From the NCBI GenBank assembly GCA_018698975.1, contig JABIPQ010000109.1, positions 1-64,000 of the forward strand: a stretch of 64,000 bases of DNA, written 5' to 3'. The position numbers and the translations under genes are program-made. The notes beneath the pieces are model-generated. The model saw only the letters and a program-made list of their open reading frames with translations. It searched no databases and was not told the DNA's origin. This document shows, one piece after another, positions 8,823 to 17,319 of this stretch (its first letter is position 1; every line of letters begins with the position of its first letter). The stretch is from Gammaproteobacteria bacterium (GTDB lineage: Bacteria; Pseudomonadota; Gammaproteobacteria; Pseudomonadales; Pseudohongiellaceae).

Positions 8823-9865
8823 GCTGCCAGTTCCTTTTGTTGTTTTACTCTTGAATGGATCAAGAGTTGGAATATCGACTCAATGTTGTCGAGCTGGGCA
8901 TTGCATTCCTGAAGACTGTTAAAAAGCTTTCTAAAGGTAAGAATCATACTGTCAAACTCAGGCCCGGAACAGTCAATGTCTGGTGTCTCGCTGAGATTGC
9001 TCAAGTACCAGGCAACATGTTTGCGGGCAAAAAATACGCCCTTAACAGGCCCATAGAAGCTATGAATGTTGCGTACATGGCCTGTCATGATATCCCTGAC
9101 TTCAGCCAGTGTGGGGGCTGGCATCTGTGATCCCAGCTCCAGATAATGGGTAATGGCATTAAAAATCCAGGGGCGGCCCTGAGCAGCCCTGCCAATCATC
9201 AGACCATCGGCCCGGGTATGTTTAAGTACATGGGCTGCCTGTTCGGGGCTGGCAATATCACCGTTGGCAAAGACAGGAATTGATATTGCGTCTTTGATGG
9301 CGGCTATAGTGTCGTATTCCACGTCTCCTTTGAAGGCGCATGCACGAGTTCTGCCATGAACGGCAAGTGACTGTATACCGCAATCTTCAGCGAGCCTGGC
9401 AATGTCTACCCCGTTGCGGTTCTGAGTATCCCATCCTGTACGTATCTTCAGGCTTACCGGGATATCAACTGATGTAACGACTGCATTAAGAATAGTTTCA
9501 ACCAGTGAGGGGTGTTGTAACAGTGCTGAGCCTGCGGAGCGCTTGAGTACTTTTTTGGCCGGGCAGCCCATATTGATATCTATGATCTGTGCACCCTGTT
9601 CGGCATTCATGCGGGCGGCTTCTGCCATCATGGCCGGGTCTGAACCGGCAATCTGGACTACTCTGGGTTCCTGCTCGCCATCATGACAGCGTCGCAGTCT
9701 GCTCTTTTCCTGGTTCCACAGCTTGATATTGGAAGTGATCATTTCGGAGGGGGTCAATGCTGCACCGTGGCTTCGACACAGATGACGAAAAGGTTGGTCA
9801 GTCACACCTGCCATGGGGGCAAGGACTACACGTGAATTCAATGAAAAGGGACCAATTTTTATCAC
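8819..9865 (-). CDS. dusB: tRNA-dihydrouridine synthase B
   Basis: FMN-dependent enzyme reducing uridine in the tRNA D loop. The TIM-barrel N terminus IGPFSLNSRVVLAPMAGVTDQPFR is typical, followed by DINMGCPAKKVLKRSAGSALL with the catalytic cysteine (about residue 99), SLKIRTGWD, AVHGRTR, VFANGDI and GLMIGRAAQGRPWIF. The length is 348 residues. The start codon is GTG at 9865; no ATG fits the family N terminus better. It is the promoter-proximal partner of fis. Confidence 0.95.
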   Translation of the reverse strand: MIKIGPFSLNSRVVLAPMAGVTDQPFRHLCRSHGAALTPSEMITSNIKLWNQEKSRLRRCHDGEQEPRVVQIAGSDPAMMAEAARMNAEQGAQIIDINMGCPAKKVLKRSAGSALLQHPSLVETILNAVVTSVDIPVSLKIRTGWDTQNRNGVDIARLAEDCGIQSLAVHGRTRACAFKGDVEYDTIAAIKDAISIPVFANGDIASPEQAAHVLKHTRADGLMIGRAAQGRPWIFNAITHYLELGSQMPAPTLAEVRDIMTGHVRNIHSFYGPVKGVFFARKHVAWYLSNLSETPDIDCSGPEFDSMILTFRKLFNSLQECNAQLDNIESIFQLLIHSRVKQQKELAA

Positions 9866-10001
9866 TGACCAGGCTCTACCGATTTTTCCGAGCGGATAAT
9901 AGTACTCGATTTTACAGTCAGTTTCTAAGTAAAAAGGTCTTTAATTGCCTAAGTACAATATGCTGAATGGGGGCTTTTGCAAAAGCTGTGAATGAAGATG
10001 C

Positions 10002-11768
10002 TCACGGGTTTCTGAACAGCAGTGAATAGCCTGTTGAGTCTTCCCCGGGGTCTACCAACTCCAGATTGACCTGGATTGAGGAGTGAGCTGGCATATGAGT
10101 AAAGAGATGCATTTGAGCGGGCAAATACTCTTCAGGGGTAAAGACCCTGTTAGCAATAATATTACCGTTAATGTTGGTGAAGTTAAGCTCCACCAGAGGA
10201 AAGCGTTGTTCACGGTCAGCGTCATTGCGAAAAATGAAATCTACCTGCAAGGCATCTTCAACGTCAGGGTGGGAACGAATGATCAGTTCTTCAGTGATTA
10301 ATGCCGACAAATCCACGCGTGTCCTGTCAGGACAGTCAGCATAATTGCAAAGCGGCCCGGTGATCAGGTCAAAACGTTCATCCTGGGAAAGCTCGCTCAG
10401 GTTAAGCCATAGAAATTGCCCCGCCAGAGTAATAAGCAAGGCAATGCTCAACAGCCCCAATGCCACTTTTTTGACGTTTTTCAAGGGATCAAAGAGTTTT
10501 GTCAGTTCGACAGGTTGCTCATCAATAGCCTCCAGGTTTTCCGCTGCCAGCGGTCCCAGAGAATCCTCATCAGTTAATGCTGAGAGATTACTGTGAATGA
10601 TTGATTTTTCATCCACAGCGGCATTGATACTGGTGTTCTCTTCAGCGTCATGTTCAAAATGGGGGGCCGGGTGGCGCAGCGGCTGGAGCCAGTCCAGCGT
10701 TTGATTCTCCGTAAGAATGGGAATATTTTCATGGGCAACCAGATCAGGTGAGAGAGCCGGGGCAGTGGTTTCTATTTCTGCTTCAGGCTCATCTGGTTCT
10801 TCCTTTGAGTCTTTTGCTGAAATATCTTCTTCAGTTTCTGGCACGTTTAGCGAATGATCATCTCCGATGGGGAACGAGGAAACATACTGAGTTTCTTCGG
10901 GCTCGACATTGATCTGATCAATGTCAGCCTGATTTTCTGATTCAATTTTTTCGGCTTCGGCTTCGGCTTCAGGTGTGTCATCCTCGTTGGCAGAATCCTT
11001 GAAATCATCAGGAAGATTACAGTCCATGGATAATTTCTGTACTGTATAACCATAAGGATTCAGGAAAGTAGCAAATTCAGGCTGCTCTTCTGGTGCTGCC
11101 ACTGATTCTTTGCCAGTCTCCACTGCATCCTGTTTTTCATCCTCCTGCTCTGAGGTTTCCGTATTATCTTCCTCAGCGCTTGCGTCCGGATCATCAAAGT
11201 TTTCCCAGGAGGCCGGAGGTGCAGACTCTTTGCTTTCAGTTTGTTCCTCCTGGGAGAAGGAGGACTCTATTGGCAAGTCTTCTTTCTGGTCGTCCTCTTC
11301 TTTCAGCTCCTGGAAATTCTTGTCAAAGCTGGCAATACTTTCTTCATCACTGTTTTCAGTCGGGCTGGTAGTGATTTCTGGCATATCCAGCAGGTCGGGC
11401 TCAGTGAATTGTTCTGACTCTTCTGGTTCTATAGATTCTATAGGCTGAAAAGAGTCTTCAGGCTCTAAAAATTCTTCAGCTTCATCTGCAGTGAGACAAG
11501 GGCTGAAGAACGGAGTGACTTTTTCAGAAGAAAAATCAGGTTCTTCCTCCGGGGTGTCTTCAATGAGTGTTGCTTCGGGCAAGTCAGCATCCAATGGTGT
11601 GCCTGGATCGTCATCAGCTTTATCCTTCAGCACGATTCTGTTCTTGCCAGCGAGAAAGACATCCCGACAGGCACCGCATCTGACCACACCATTCGCAGCC
11701 TGCATTTGCTCTTCGCTGACCTTGAAGGAGGTCTGGCAAAAAGGGCATTGGGTCAGAAATTTAGCCAT
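10002..11768 (-). CDS. Zinc-ribbon, acidic-linker and DUF3426 membrane protein
   Basis: A 588-residue protein of unknown function. The N terminus is an MJ0042-type zinc ribbon (CPFCQTSF and CGACRDVF, about residues 8-40). Residues about 50-430 are low-complexity and very rich in Glu, Asp, Ser and Pro. One transmembrane helix follows (ALGLLSIALLITLAGQFLWL, about 440-460), then a DUF3426 domain beginning CNYADCPDRTRVDLS. Homologues stand at the same place between prmA and dusB in Pseudomonas. The acidic linker is much longer than I would expect for the family. ATG at 11768 is preferred over the TTG one codon upstream. Confidence 0.82.
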   Translation of the reverse strand: MAKFLTQCPFCQTSFKVSEEQMQAANGVVRCGACRDVFLAGKNRIVLKDKADDDPGTPLDADLPEATLIEDTPEEEPDFSSEKVTPFFSPCLTADEAEEFLEPEDSFQPIESIEPEESEQFTEPDLLDMPEITTSPTENSDEESIASFDKNFQELKEEDDQKEDLPIESSFSQEEQTESKESAPPASWENFDDPDASAEEDNTETSEQEDEKQDAVETGKESVAAPEEQPEFATFLNPYGYTVQKLSMDCNLPDDFKDSANEDDTPEAEAEAEKIESENQADIDQINVEPEETQYVSSFPIGDDHSLNVPETEEDISAKDSKEEPDEPEAEIETTAPALSPDLVAHENIPILTENQTLDWLQPLRHPAPHFEHDAEENTSINAAVDEKSIIHSNLSALTDEDSLGPLAAENLEAIDEQPVELTKLFDPLKNVKKVALGLLSIALLITLAGQFLWLNLSELSQDERFDLITGPLCNYADCPDRTRVDLSALITEELIIRSHPDVEDALQVDFIFRNDADREQRFPLVELNFTNINGNIIANRVFTPEEYLPAQMHLFTHMPAHSSIQVNLELVDPGEDSTGYSLLFRNP

Positions 11769-11831
11769 CAAAGATCACATGTGAGATCAGGTAAAGTAGA
11801 TGTCTGCAATTCTAACCCGGCATCACAAAAA

Positions 11832-12746
11832 TTAGTGACTAGAATTACGCGTACCTGAGAGTCTGGTCCAATCCCCCTGAAAAACCGGATCATCAACGGT
11901 GAACCAGTTTCCATAGGCCGCCATGACTTCTTCAGCCTGCTCGCGCAGGATTCCGGAAAGTAATATTTTGCCTTCAGGCAAGACCATAGCGGCCAGGTAT
12001 TCAGCGAGGCTCACCAGGGGGCCTGCCAGAATATTGGCCAGAACGATGTCCACCTGGTGCACTTGAGCGCTACTCAGCGCATTCGCGAAATCACCCGGCA
12101 AATAAAGTGGAAAGCGATCACGGTCGAGGCTGTTTTTTTCACAGTTATCACCACTGGCCTGGAGTGCCTGGGGATCATTGTCTACGCCATATACTTTTTG
12201 TGCGCCCAATAAAAATGCTGCTATGCCGAGGATGCCTGAGCCACAACCGTAATCAATAAGGGTTTTGTTCGACAGGTCATTTTGTGCCAGCCATTCCAGG
12301 CACAGTGCGGTAGTGGGGTGGGTGCCAGTGCCAAAAGCCAGGCCGGGATCGAGTTCCATGATCACGCCCTGATTTGATTCGGCGGGGCGCATCCCTGTTG
12401 GGCAGACCCACAAGCGCTCGGCAAAACACATGGGTTTGAAATCATCCAGCCAGGCTCTTTCCCAGTCCTGGTCTTGCAGAAGGAGCAAGGTGCAGGGAGC
12501 AAGGTGCAAGGAAGCAAGCTTTGTGTTCAGGTCTTGTTTCAGAGTTTCGCGGGGTGAGTCACCGGGGAAAAGGCCTACCACTGTGACCAGATCCCAGATT
12601 GGGGTTTCGCCGGGTCCTGGTTCAAAAATTGGCTGGTCTTCTGAATCTATGAGTGTGACGGAAAGGGCGCCGCCATCCAGCAGGAGTTGCTCAACGGCAG
12701 CAGCCTGTTTGGCGTTTACCGGGATCTGTACTTGCAGCCAGGAGAT
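11832..12746 (-). CDS. prmA: Ribosomal protein L11 methyltransferase, probable ATC start
   Basis: Trimethylates ribosomal protein L11. The methyltransferase core is clear: DYGCGSGILGIAAFLLGA (S-adenosylmethionine site), GVDNDPQAL and DIVLANILAGPL, with the conserved upstream DWERAWLDDFKPM and ELDPGLAFGTGTHPTT. The family N terminus 'MPWLQ' aligns with ISWLQVQI, whose first codon is ATC at 12746. GGAAGGAG stands seven bases before that ATC. The only ordinary in-frame alternative is a TTG at 12806, which adds 20 unconserved residues and lacks a ribosome site. Residues about 77-88 are encoded by a 7-bp repeat. The gene follows accC. Confidence 0.88.
   Translation of the reverse strand: MSWLQVQIPVNAKQAAAVEQLLLDGGALSVTLIDSEDQPIFEPGPGETPIWDLVTVVGLFPGDSPRETLKQDLNTKLASLHLAPCTLLLLQDQDWERAWLDDFKPMCFAERLWVCPTGMRPAESNQGVIMELDPGLAFGTGTHPTTALCLEWLAQNDLSNKTLIDYGCGSGILGIAAFLLGAQKVYGVDNDPQALQASGDNCEKNSLDRDRFPLYLPGDFANALSSAQVHQVDIVLANILAGPLVSLAEYLAAMVLPEGKILLSGILREQAEEVMAAYGNWFTVDDPVFQGDWTRLSGTRNSSH
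12484..12518. repeat. 7-bp repeat inside prmA coding sequence
   Basis: Five consecutive units of period 7 (AGCAAGG, TGCAGGG, AGCAAGG, TGCAAGG, AAGCAAG on the plus strand) lie inside prmA. They encode the stretch around SLHLAPCTLLL, in the variable linker before the conserved DWERAW motif. The units resemble the intergenic CAAGGTA heptamers. The total linker length appears similar to that of E. coli PrmA, so the repeat may have replaced linker sequence. Confidence 0.8.
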
Positions 12747-12824
12747 AGGCTTGCTCCTTCCTTTTAAACTATTTTCTAAACAGGCAAGCTCTTGTGTCAG
12801 ACGCAATGTTTTGACGAACGAGGC

Positions 12825-14168
12825 TTAGCGGTTTTTTAATTTTTCTTCCAGGTAGTGGATATTGGCACCACCTTTTCTAAAACCTTCGTCTTTCATGATG
12901 TCTACTTGCAAAGGGATATTGGTGACAATGCCGTCGACCAGCATTTCTCCCAAGGCATTTTGCATCCTGCCAATGGCGACATCGCGCGTTGGGCCATAAC
13001 TGATCAGCTTTGCAATCAGGGAGTCGTAGTGTGGGGGAACGGTGTATCCACTGTAGATATGAGAATCTACACGTATGCCATTACCACCAGGAGAATGGAA
13101 CAGATTCACCTTGCCCGGGCTGGGCATGAACGTTTCCGGGTGTTCGGCATTAATACGGCATTCTATGGCGTGACCGGTAATGGTGATGTCTTCCTGTTTC
13201 ACAGAAAGCTCGAGGCCAGCGGCGATACGCAATTGCTCCCTGACAATATCAATTCCGGTGACTCGTTCGGTGACAGGATGCTCCACCTGCAAACGAGTAT
13301 TCATTTCGATGAAATAAAATTCACCATCTTCGTAGAGGAATTCCAGGGTGCCGGCGCCACGGTATTTTATTTCCTCACAGGCGCTGATACAGGTTTTCAT
13401 GATGCGCGCTCTGGTTTCATCATCAATACCTGGCGCAGGAGCTTCTTCGACAACTTTCTGATGACGGCGCTGCATGGAGCAGTCACGATCACCAAGACAG
13501 ATAGCGTTGCCTCTGCCATCACCGATAACCTGAATTTCGACGTGACGCGGATTCCCCAGAAATTTTTCAAGATAGACCACGTCGCTGCCAAAGTAGGATT
13601 TCGCTTCAGTTTTAGTTACCTGGATGGATTTAATTAATTCACCGGCATTTTGCACGACACGCATACCACGACCACCGCCACCGGCTGCCGCTTTGATCAT
13701 TACCGGATAGCCAATCTTTGCGGCAAGGGCAAGAATTTCTTTTTCATCAGTACCCAGAGGGCCATTGGATCCAGGCACCGTAGGAACGCCTGTTTTGCGC
13801 ATGACTTCAATGGCAGACACCTTGTCCCCCATGGAACGAATAGTCGCGGGAGTCGGGCCAATAAATATAAAGCCGCATTGTTCTACCTGTTCCGCAAATT
13901 CAGCATTTTCAGAAAGAAAGCCATAACCAGGGTGTACTGCATCAGCATTGGTGAGTTCCATGGCGCTAATGAGTGCCGGAACATTAAGGTAACTGTCTGT
14001 GGAGGAAGGAGGGCCAATACACACGGATTCATCCGATAACATGACATGCATCAGGTCACGGTCTGCAGTGGAATGAACCGCTACAGTCTTGATGCCCATT
14101 TCTTTGCAGGCTCTGAGCACGCGCAAGGCGATTTCACCGCGGTTTGCTATTAATACTTTCTTCAGCAT
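12825..14168 (-). CDS. accC: Biotin carboxylase subunit of acetyl-CoA carboxylase
   Basis: Carboxylates the biotin on AccB using ATP and bicarbonate, the first step of fatty acid synthesis. The 447 residues begin with the biotin carboxylase N domain [20 protein letters not shown] and include [14 protein letters not shown], the glycine-rich ATP loop [13 protein letters not shown] (about 159-171), [48 protein letters not shown] and [13 protein letters not shown]. It lies 61 bases after accB, forming the usual accBC pair, and is followed by prmA. Confidence 0.97.
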   Translation of the reverse strand: MLKKVLIANRGEIALRVLRACKEMGIKTVAVHSTADRDLMHVMLSDESVCIGPPSSTDSYLNVPALISAMELTNADAVHPGYGFLSENAEFAEQVEQCGFIFIGPTPATIRSMGDKVSAIEVMRKTGVPTVPGSNGPLGTDEKEILALAAKIGYPVMIKAAAGGGGRGMRVVQNAGELIKSIQVTKTEAKSYFGSDVVYLEKFLGNPRHVEIQVIGDGRGNAICLGDRDCSMQRRHQKVVEEAPAPGIDDETRARIMKTCISACEEIKYRGAGTLEFLYEDGEFYFIEMNTRLQVEHPVTERVTGIDIVREQLRIAAGLELSVKQEDITITGHAIECRINAEHPETFMPSPGKVNLFHSPGGNGIRVDSHIYSGYTVPPHYDSLIAKLISYGPTRDVAIGRMQNALGEMLVDGIVTNIPLQVDIMKDEGFRKGGANIHYLEEKLKNR

Positions 14169-14229
14169 GAGATTCGCTTCAGTTTAAGATCAGAAAATTT
14201 ATAAGTTCGGTTTTGGCGAGCAGAAATAA

Positions 14230-14691
14230 TTAAACGATACTCACCAGAGGTTGATCAAATTCAACCGGCTCACCATCTTCAACAAGAATGGCTTCTACAG
14301 TCCCGGCTTTGTCTGCTTCGATCTGATTCATCATTTTCATGGCTTCAATGATGCAGATGACATCGCCGACTTTTACCTGTTTTCCCACTTCAATGAAGGC
14401 AGGAGAGGTGGGTGAGGGAGAGCGGTAATAAGTGCCAACCATGGGAGACTTAATGACATCCCCCATATGTTGTGTAGCGGCGCTTTCCTGTGCGGGGGCC
14501 TCACTTGCTGGTGCAGCAGCAGCCAGCGGAGCGGCTGCAGGCGCCGGTGCCTGTATGTATTGGGGAGCAGACATGGTCTGTGGGGAGTTTCTGCTTATTC
14601 TTACGGATTCTTCCCCTTCCTTTATTTCAATTTCCGCAACATCCGAAGATTCGAGTAATTCAATTAGCTTTTTGACTTTTCTGATATCCAT
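14230..14691 (-). CDS. accB: Biotin carboxyl carrier protein of acetyl-CoA carboxylase
   Basis: Carries the biotin arm that moves carboxylate between AccC and AccAD. The N-terminal region ([32 protein letters not shown]) and the Ala/Pro-rich flexible linker (about 40-75) lead to the biotinyl domain with the biotinylation motif [17 protein letters not shown], where the lysine of EAMKM is modified. The thumb segment [17 protein letters not shown] is present. Length 153 is standard. It opens the accBC operon; the 168 bases upstream, to aroQ, may hold a promoter. Confidence 0.96.
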   Translation of the reverse strand: MDIRKVKKLIELLESSDVAEIEIKEGEESVRISRNSPQTMSAPQYIQAPAPAAAPLAAAAPASEAPAQESAATQHMGDVIKSPMVGTYYRSPSPTSPAFIEVGKQVKVGDVICIIEAMKMMNQIEADKAGTVEAILVEDGEPVEFDQPLVSIV

Positions 14692-14859
14692 TGTTTTTCT
14701 CTTTCTCTCTTAATCTCTGGTTGCTTACCCTGTTAACAGGACTTTGGCTTTAAACAGCTTGTTAGCTACAAATTATTTACTAAAGAGCGACGCCCGTGTC
14801 GCTATTTACTCATTATTAATTCCCTATTAATGCTTATTGGTTATAATCCGCGCGATCGA

Positions 14860-15297
14860 CTATCCAATTCGAGACAGGGCTGCCTGCAGGGCCAATTCAT
14901 ATCCCTGCGGACCCAGTCCTACAATGCTTCCGACGGCAATATCACTTAAAAAGGAATGCTTTCGAAACTCCTCGCGAGCATGTACATTCGACAGATGGAT
15001 TTCGATAAAAGGAATTTCCACAGCCAGTAAAGCATCCCTCAGAGCGACGCTGGTATGGGTGAAGGCAGCCGGGTTAATCAGAATGAAATCGACACCTTCT
15101 TTTTTTGCCGAGTGAACCCGATCGACAATTTCTGCTTCAGCATTACTTTGTAGAAATTGAATTTTATGGCCACCGGCCTCACACAGGGTGGAGAGGGAGC
15201 GATTAATATCTTCCAGAGTGAATGAGCCGTAAATTTCAGGCTCTCTGGTGCCGAGCAGGTTCAGGTTCGGGCCATTTATTACCAGGATCGCTGCCAT
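14860..15297 (-). CDS. aroQ: 3-dehydroquinate dehydratase, type II
   Basis: Dodecameric type II dehydroquinase of the shikimate pathway. The 145 residues show the active-site N terminus [21 protein letters not shown] (catalytic Tyr of the flexible loop), [30 protein letters not shown] and the [17 protein letters not shown] lid. It precedes accB on the same strand, a conserved gammaproteobacterial pairing. Confidence 0.96.
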   Translation of the reverse strand: MAAILVINGPNLNLLGTREPEIYGSFTLEDINRSLSTLCEAGGHKIQFLQSNAEAEIVDRVHSAKKEGVDFILINPAAFTHTSVALRDALLAVEIPFIEIHLSNVHAREEFRKHSFLSDIAVGSIVGLGPQGYELALQAALSRIG

Positions 15298-15579
15298 TGT
15301 GTCACCGTACGCATAGAAGAACGAATATTTGAACTATTACAAAGCCTTAGGGTAGTGCTTTTGTTCACAGAGCGCCGGTTAAAAACCGAAATTATGTGAG
15401 ATATGCTTTGTTTCCAGTATTTTTTGCCGACGATGCCCGCAAGATCGGCACATTTAATTAAAATTGATAATCTGCGCAGATTATAATTGTTTTAAGATGT
15501 AAAACTAGCACTTTTTATGGCTTTTTTGTCTATTTCGATGATTTTGCCCTCATTTATCGCTATTTAACTACAAATTAAC
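15298..15579. other. Divergent intergenic region aroQ / tamA
   Basis: 282 bases between divergently transcribed genes, A/T-rich toward tamA. It should contain promoters for both sides, but I could not single out a convincing -35/-10 pair by eye. No repeat of the heptamer or hairpin families is present. Confidence 0.5.
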
Positions 15580-17319
15580 ATGTTAGCAGTCAAACATTTA
15601 TCCTTGCTTCTAATTTTCAGTACTCTGACCTTGAGCCCCTTATATGGCCAGGATCAACAGTCGGCAGAAATTATTATTGCAGGCGCTGATAATGAACTCT
15701 CCTCTAATATCAGGAATTATCTGCGTATTGGTGCTGAATCCTGTGATACCCCATTATCCCGACTCAACCGCCTGGCCCCTCAGGTGCGCACTAATATCCG
15801 TGATGCTGCCAATGCTCTGGGCTACTACCGAAGTACCTTCACGCTGGGCTTTAGCGAGGTGGAAAATTGATGGCAATTGCTTGTGACTATCACTCCCCGA
15901 GACAGAATTCCGGTAAATAATGTAAGTATTCACATCTCTGGAAGCATAGAGGATCAAGAGTATTTTCAGTCAATTTTAGCAGAAAATCCGGCTTTGCATG
16001 GCGCGCCCTTGCACCATGGCGAATATGAGTCCATAAAAAGCACCTTAAGTGCCAGAGCGGTGGAAAATGGCTATTTCACGGCGCGCTTCCTGCGTTCGGA
16101 AATACAGATAGACTTGTCGGCCTATGAGGCCGGGATAAGCATCGATTTTGAGCCAGGGGCTCGCTATAGCTTCGGTGAAATCACCATTGAACCCGTACCT
16201 GGATTTTCTACCGAGTTTATAAACTCCCTGGTGATTCTGAAATCCGGAGAGCCTTATAGCAGTGAACGCTTGCTCAGCCAGCGCAATAATCTGGATGAAA
16301 GTCGCTATTTTCGTCAGGTTAATGTGTCACCTCAATTGTCCCAGGCCAATCAAGAGGCGGTGCCAGTAATTATTTCGCTTGTCCCGCGAGCACGCAACGC
16401 CTGGTCAACGGGGATTGGATTCACCACAGACACCGGTCCCAGAGTCAGGGCGGCTTATGAAAACCGGTATATCAACACTATTGGTCATCATCTGAACAGT
16501 GATTTGGCCTTATCGCCGGTCAGGTCCCAGATCAATGTGGGCTATGTCATTCCTCTGAGTGATCCTGTCAAGGAAAGTGTAAGTATCGGTACCGGCTATG
16601 TCACAGAAAGTACCGACACCTTTGATAGTGATAGATTCAAAATTGAAACAGCCTACCGACGGGAATCTGATTCTGGCTGGCTGGAAACCTATTCTATTGA
16701 TTTTCTCCGGGATGATTTCACCATTGATCTGCAGCAGGATATTGTCACCCTGACGATGCTGGGTTTCAGTTTGTCCAAGACACAGGCAGATGATCTGATT
16801 TTTCCCTCAAAGGGTTGGCATTTATTCGGACAAGTCAGAGGGGCAAGTGATGCCATTGTTTCTGATACCACTTTTGTGCAGTTTTACGGTAGTGCCAAAG
16901 GCATTATCAACTTCGGTCCGGGGCGCTTTCTGGGTAAATTGGAGCTCGGTTCTACCTGGATAGAGGATCCTGTCGATCTCCCCGCCTCGGTGCGATTCTT
17001 TGCTGGCGGTGATCAGAGCCTCAGAGGTTATAAATACCGCTCCCTGGGACCAGTGAACGCAAATAATGAAGTCATTGGTGGTGAACATTTGCTCACTGGC
17101 AGTGTTGAATATGATTTCCCGGTAAAAAATAACTGGCGCGGCGCTGTTTTCTTTGATGGCGGTAATGCTTTTTCCAATCAGGAATTTGACTGGAAACAAA
17201 GCGTTGGTGTTGGCATGCGTTGGCTCTCGCCCATAGGTCCAATACGAGTTGATCTTGCACATGCGATGAGCGATGACGGAGGAATGCGTTTACATATAAC
17301 TATGGGGCCTGATCTATGA
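15580..17319 (+). pseudogene. tamA: TamA, translocation and assembly module outer membrane protein, interrupted by in-frame TGA
   Basis: Omp85-family outer membrane protein that with TamB inserts outer membrane proteins and transports phospholipids. The first part (15580-15867) has a signal peptide (to about residue 24) and the first POTRA domain. A TGA at 15868-15870 interrupts the frame, and the same frame continues without shift to 17319 with POTRA 2-3 and a complete barrel (GGDQSLRGYKYRSLGPV near the C terminus; final LDLAHAMS-like strand). TGG (Trp) follows the TGA, and Cys-Trp is common at this point in TamA, so TGC or TGT to TGA is a simple explanation. tamB follows with a 4-base overlap. 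Confidence 0.82.

Noticed and set aside
15850..15930. Selenocysteine insertion at the tamA TGA
   Set aside because: No stem-loop of the bacterial SECIS type was evident just after the codon, and Cys to stop by one substitution is simpler. It is kept only as a point to test.
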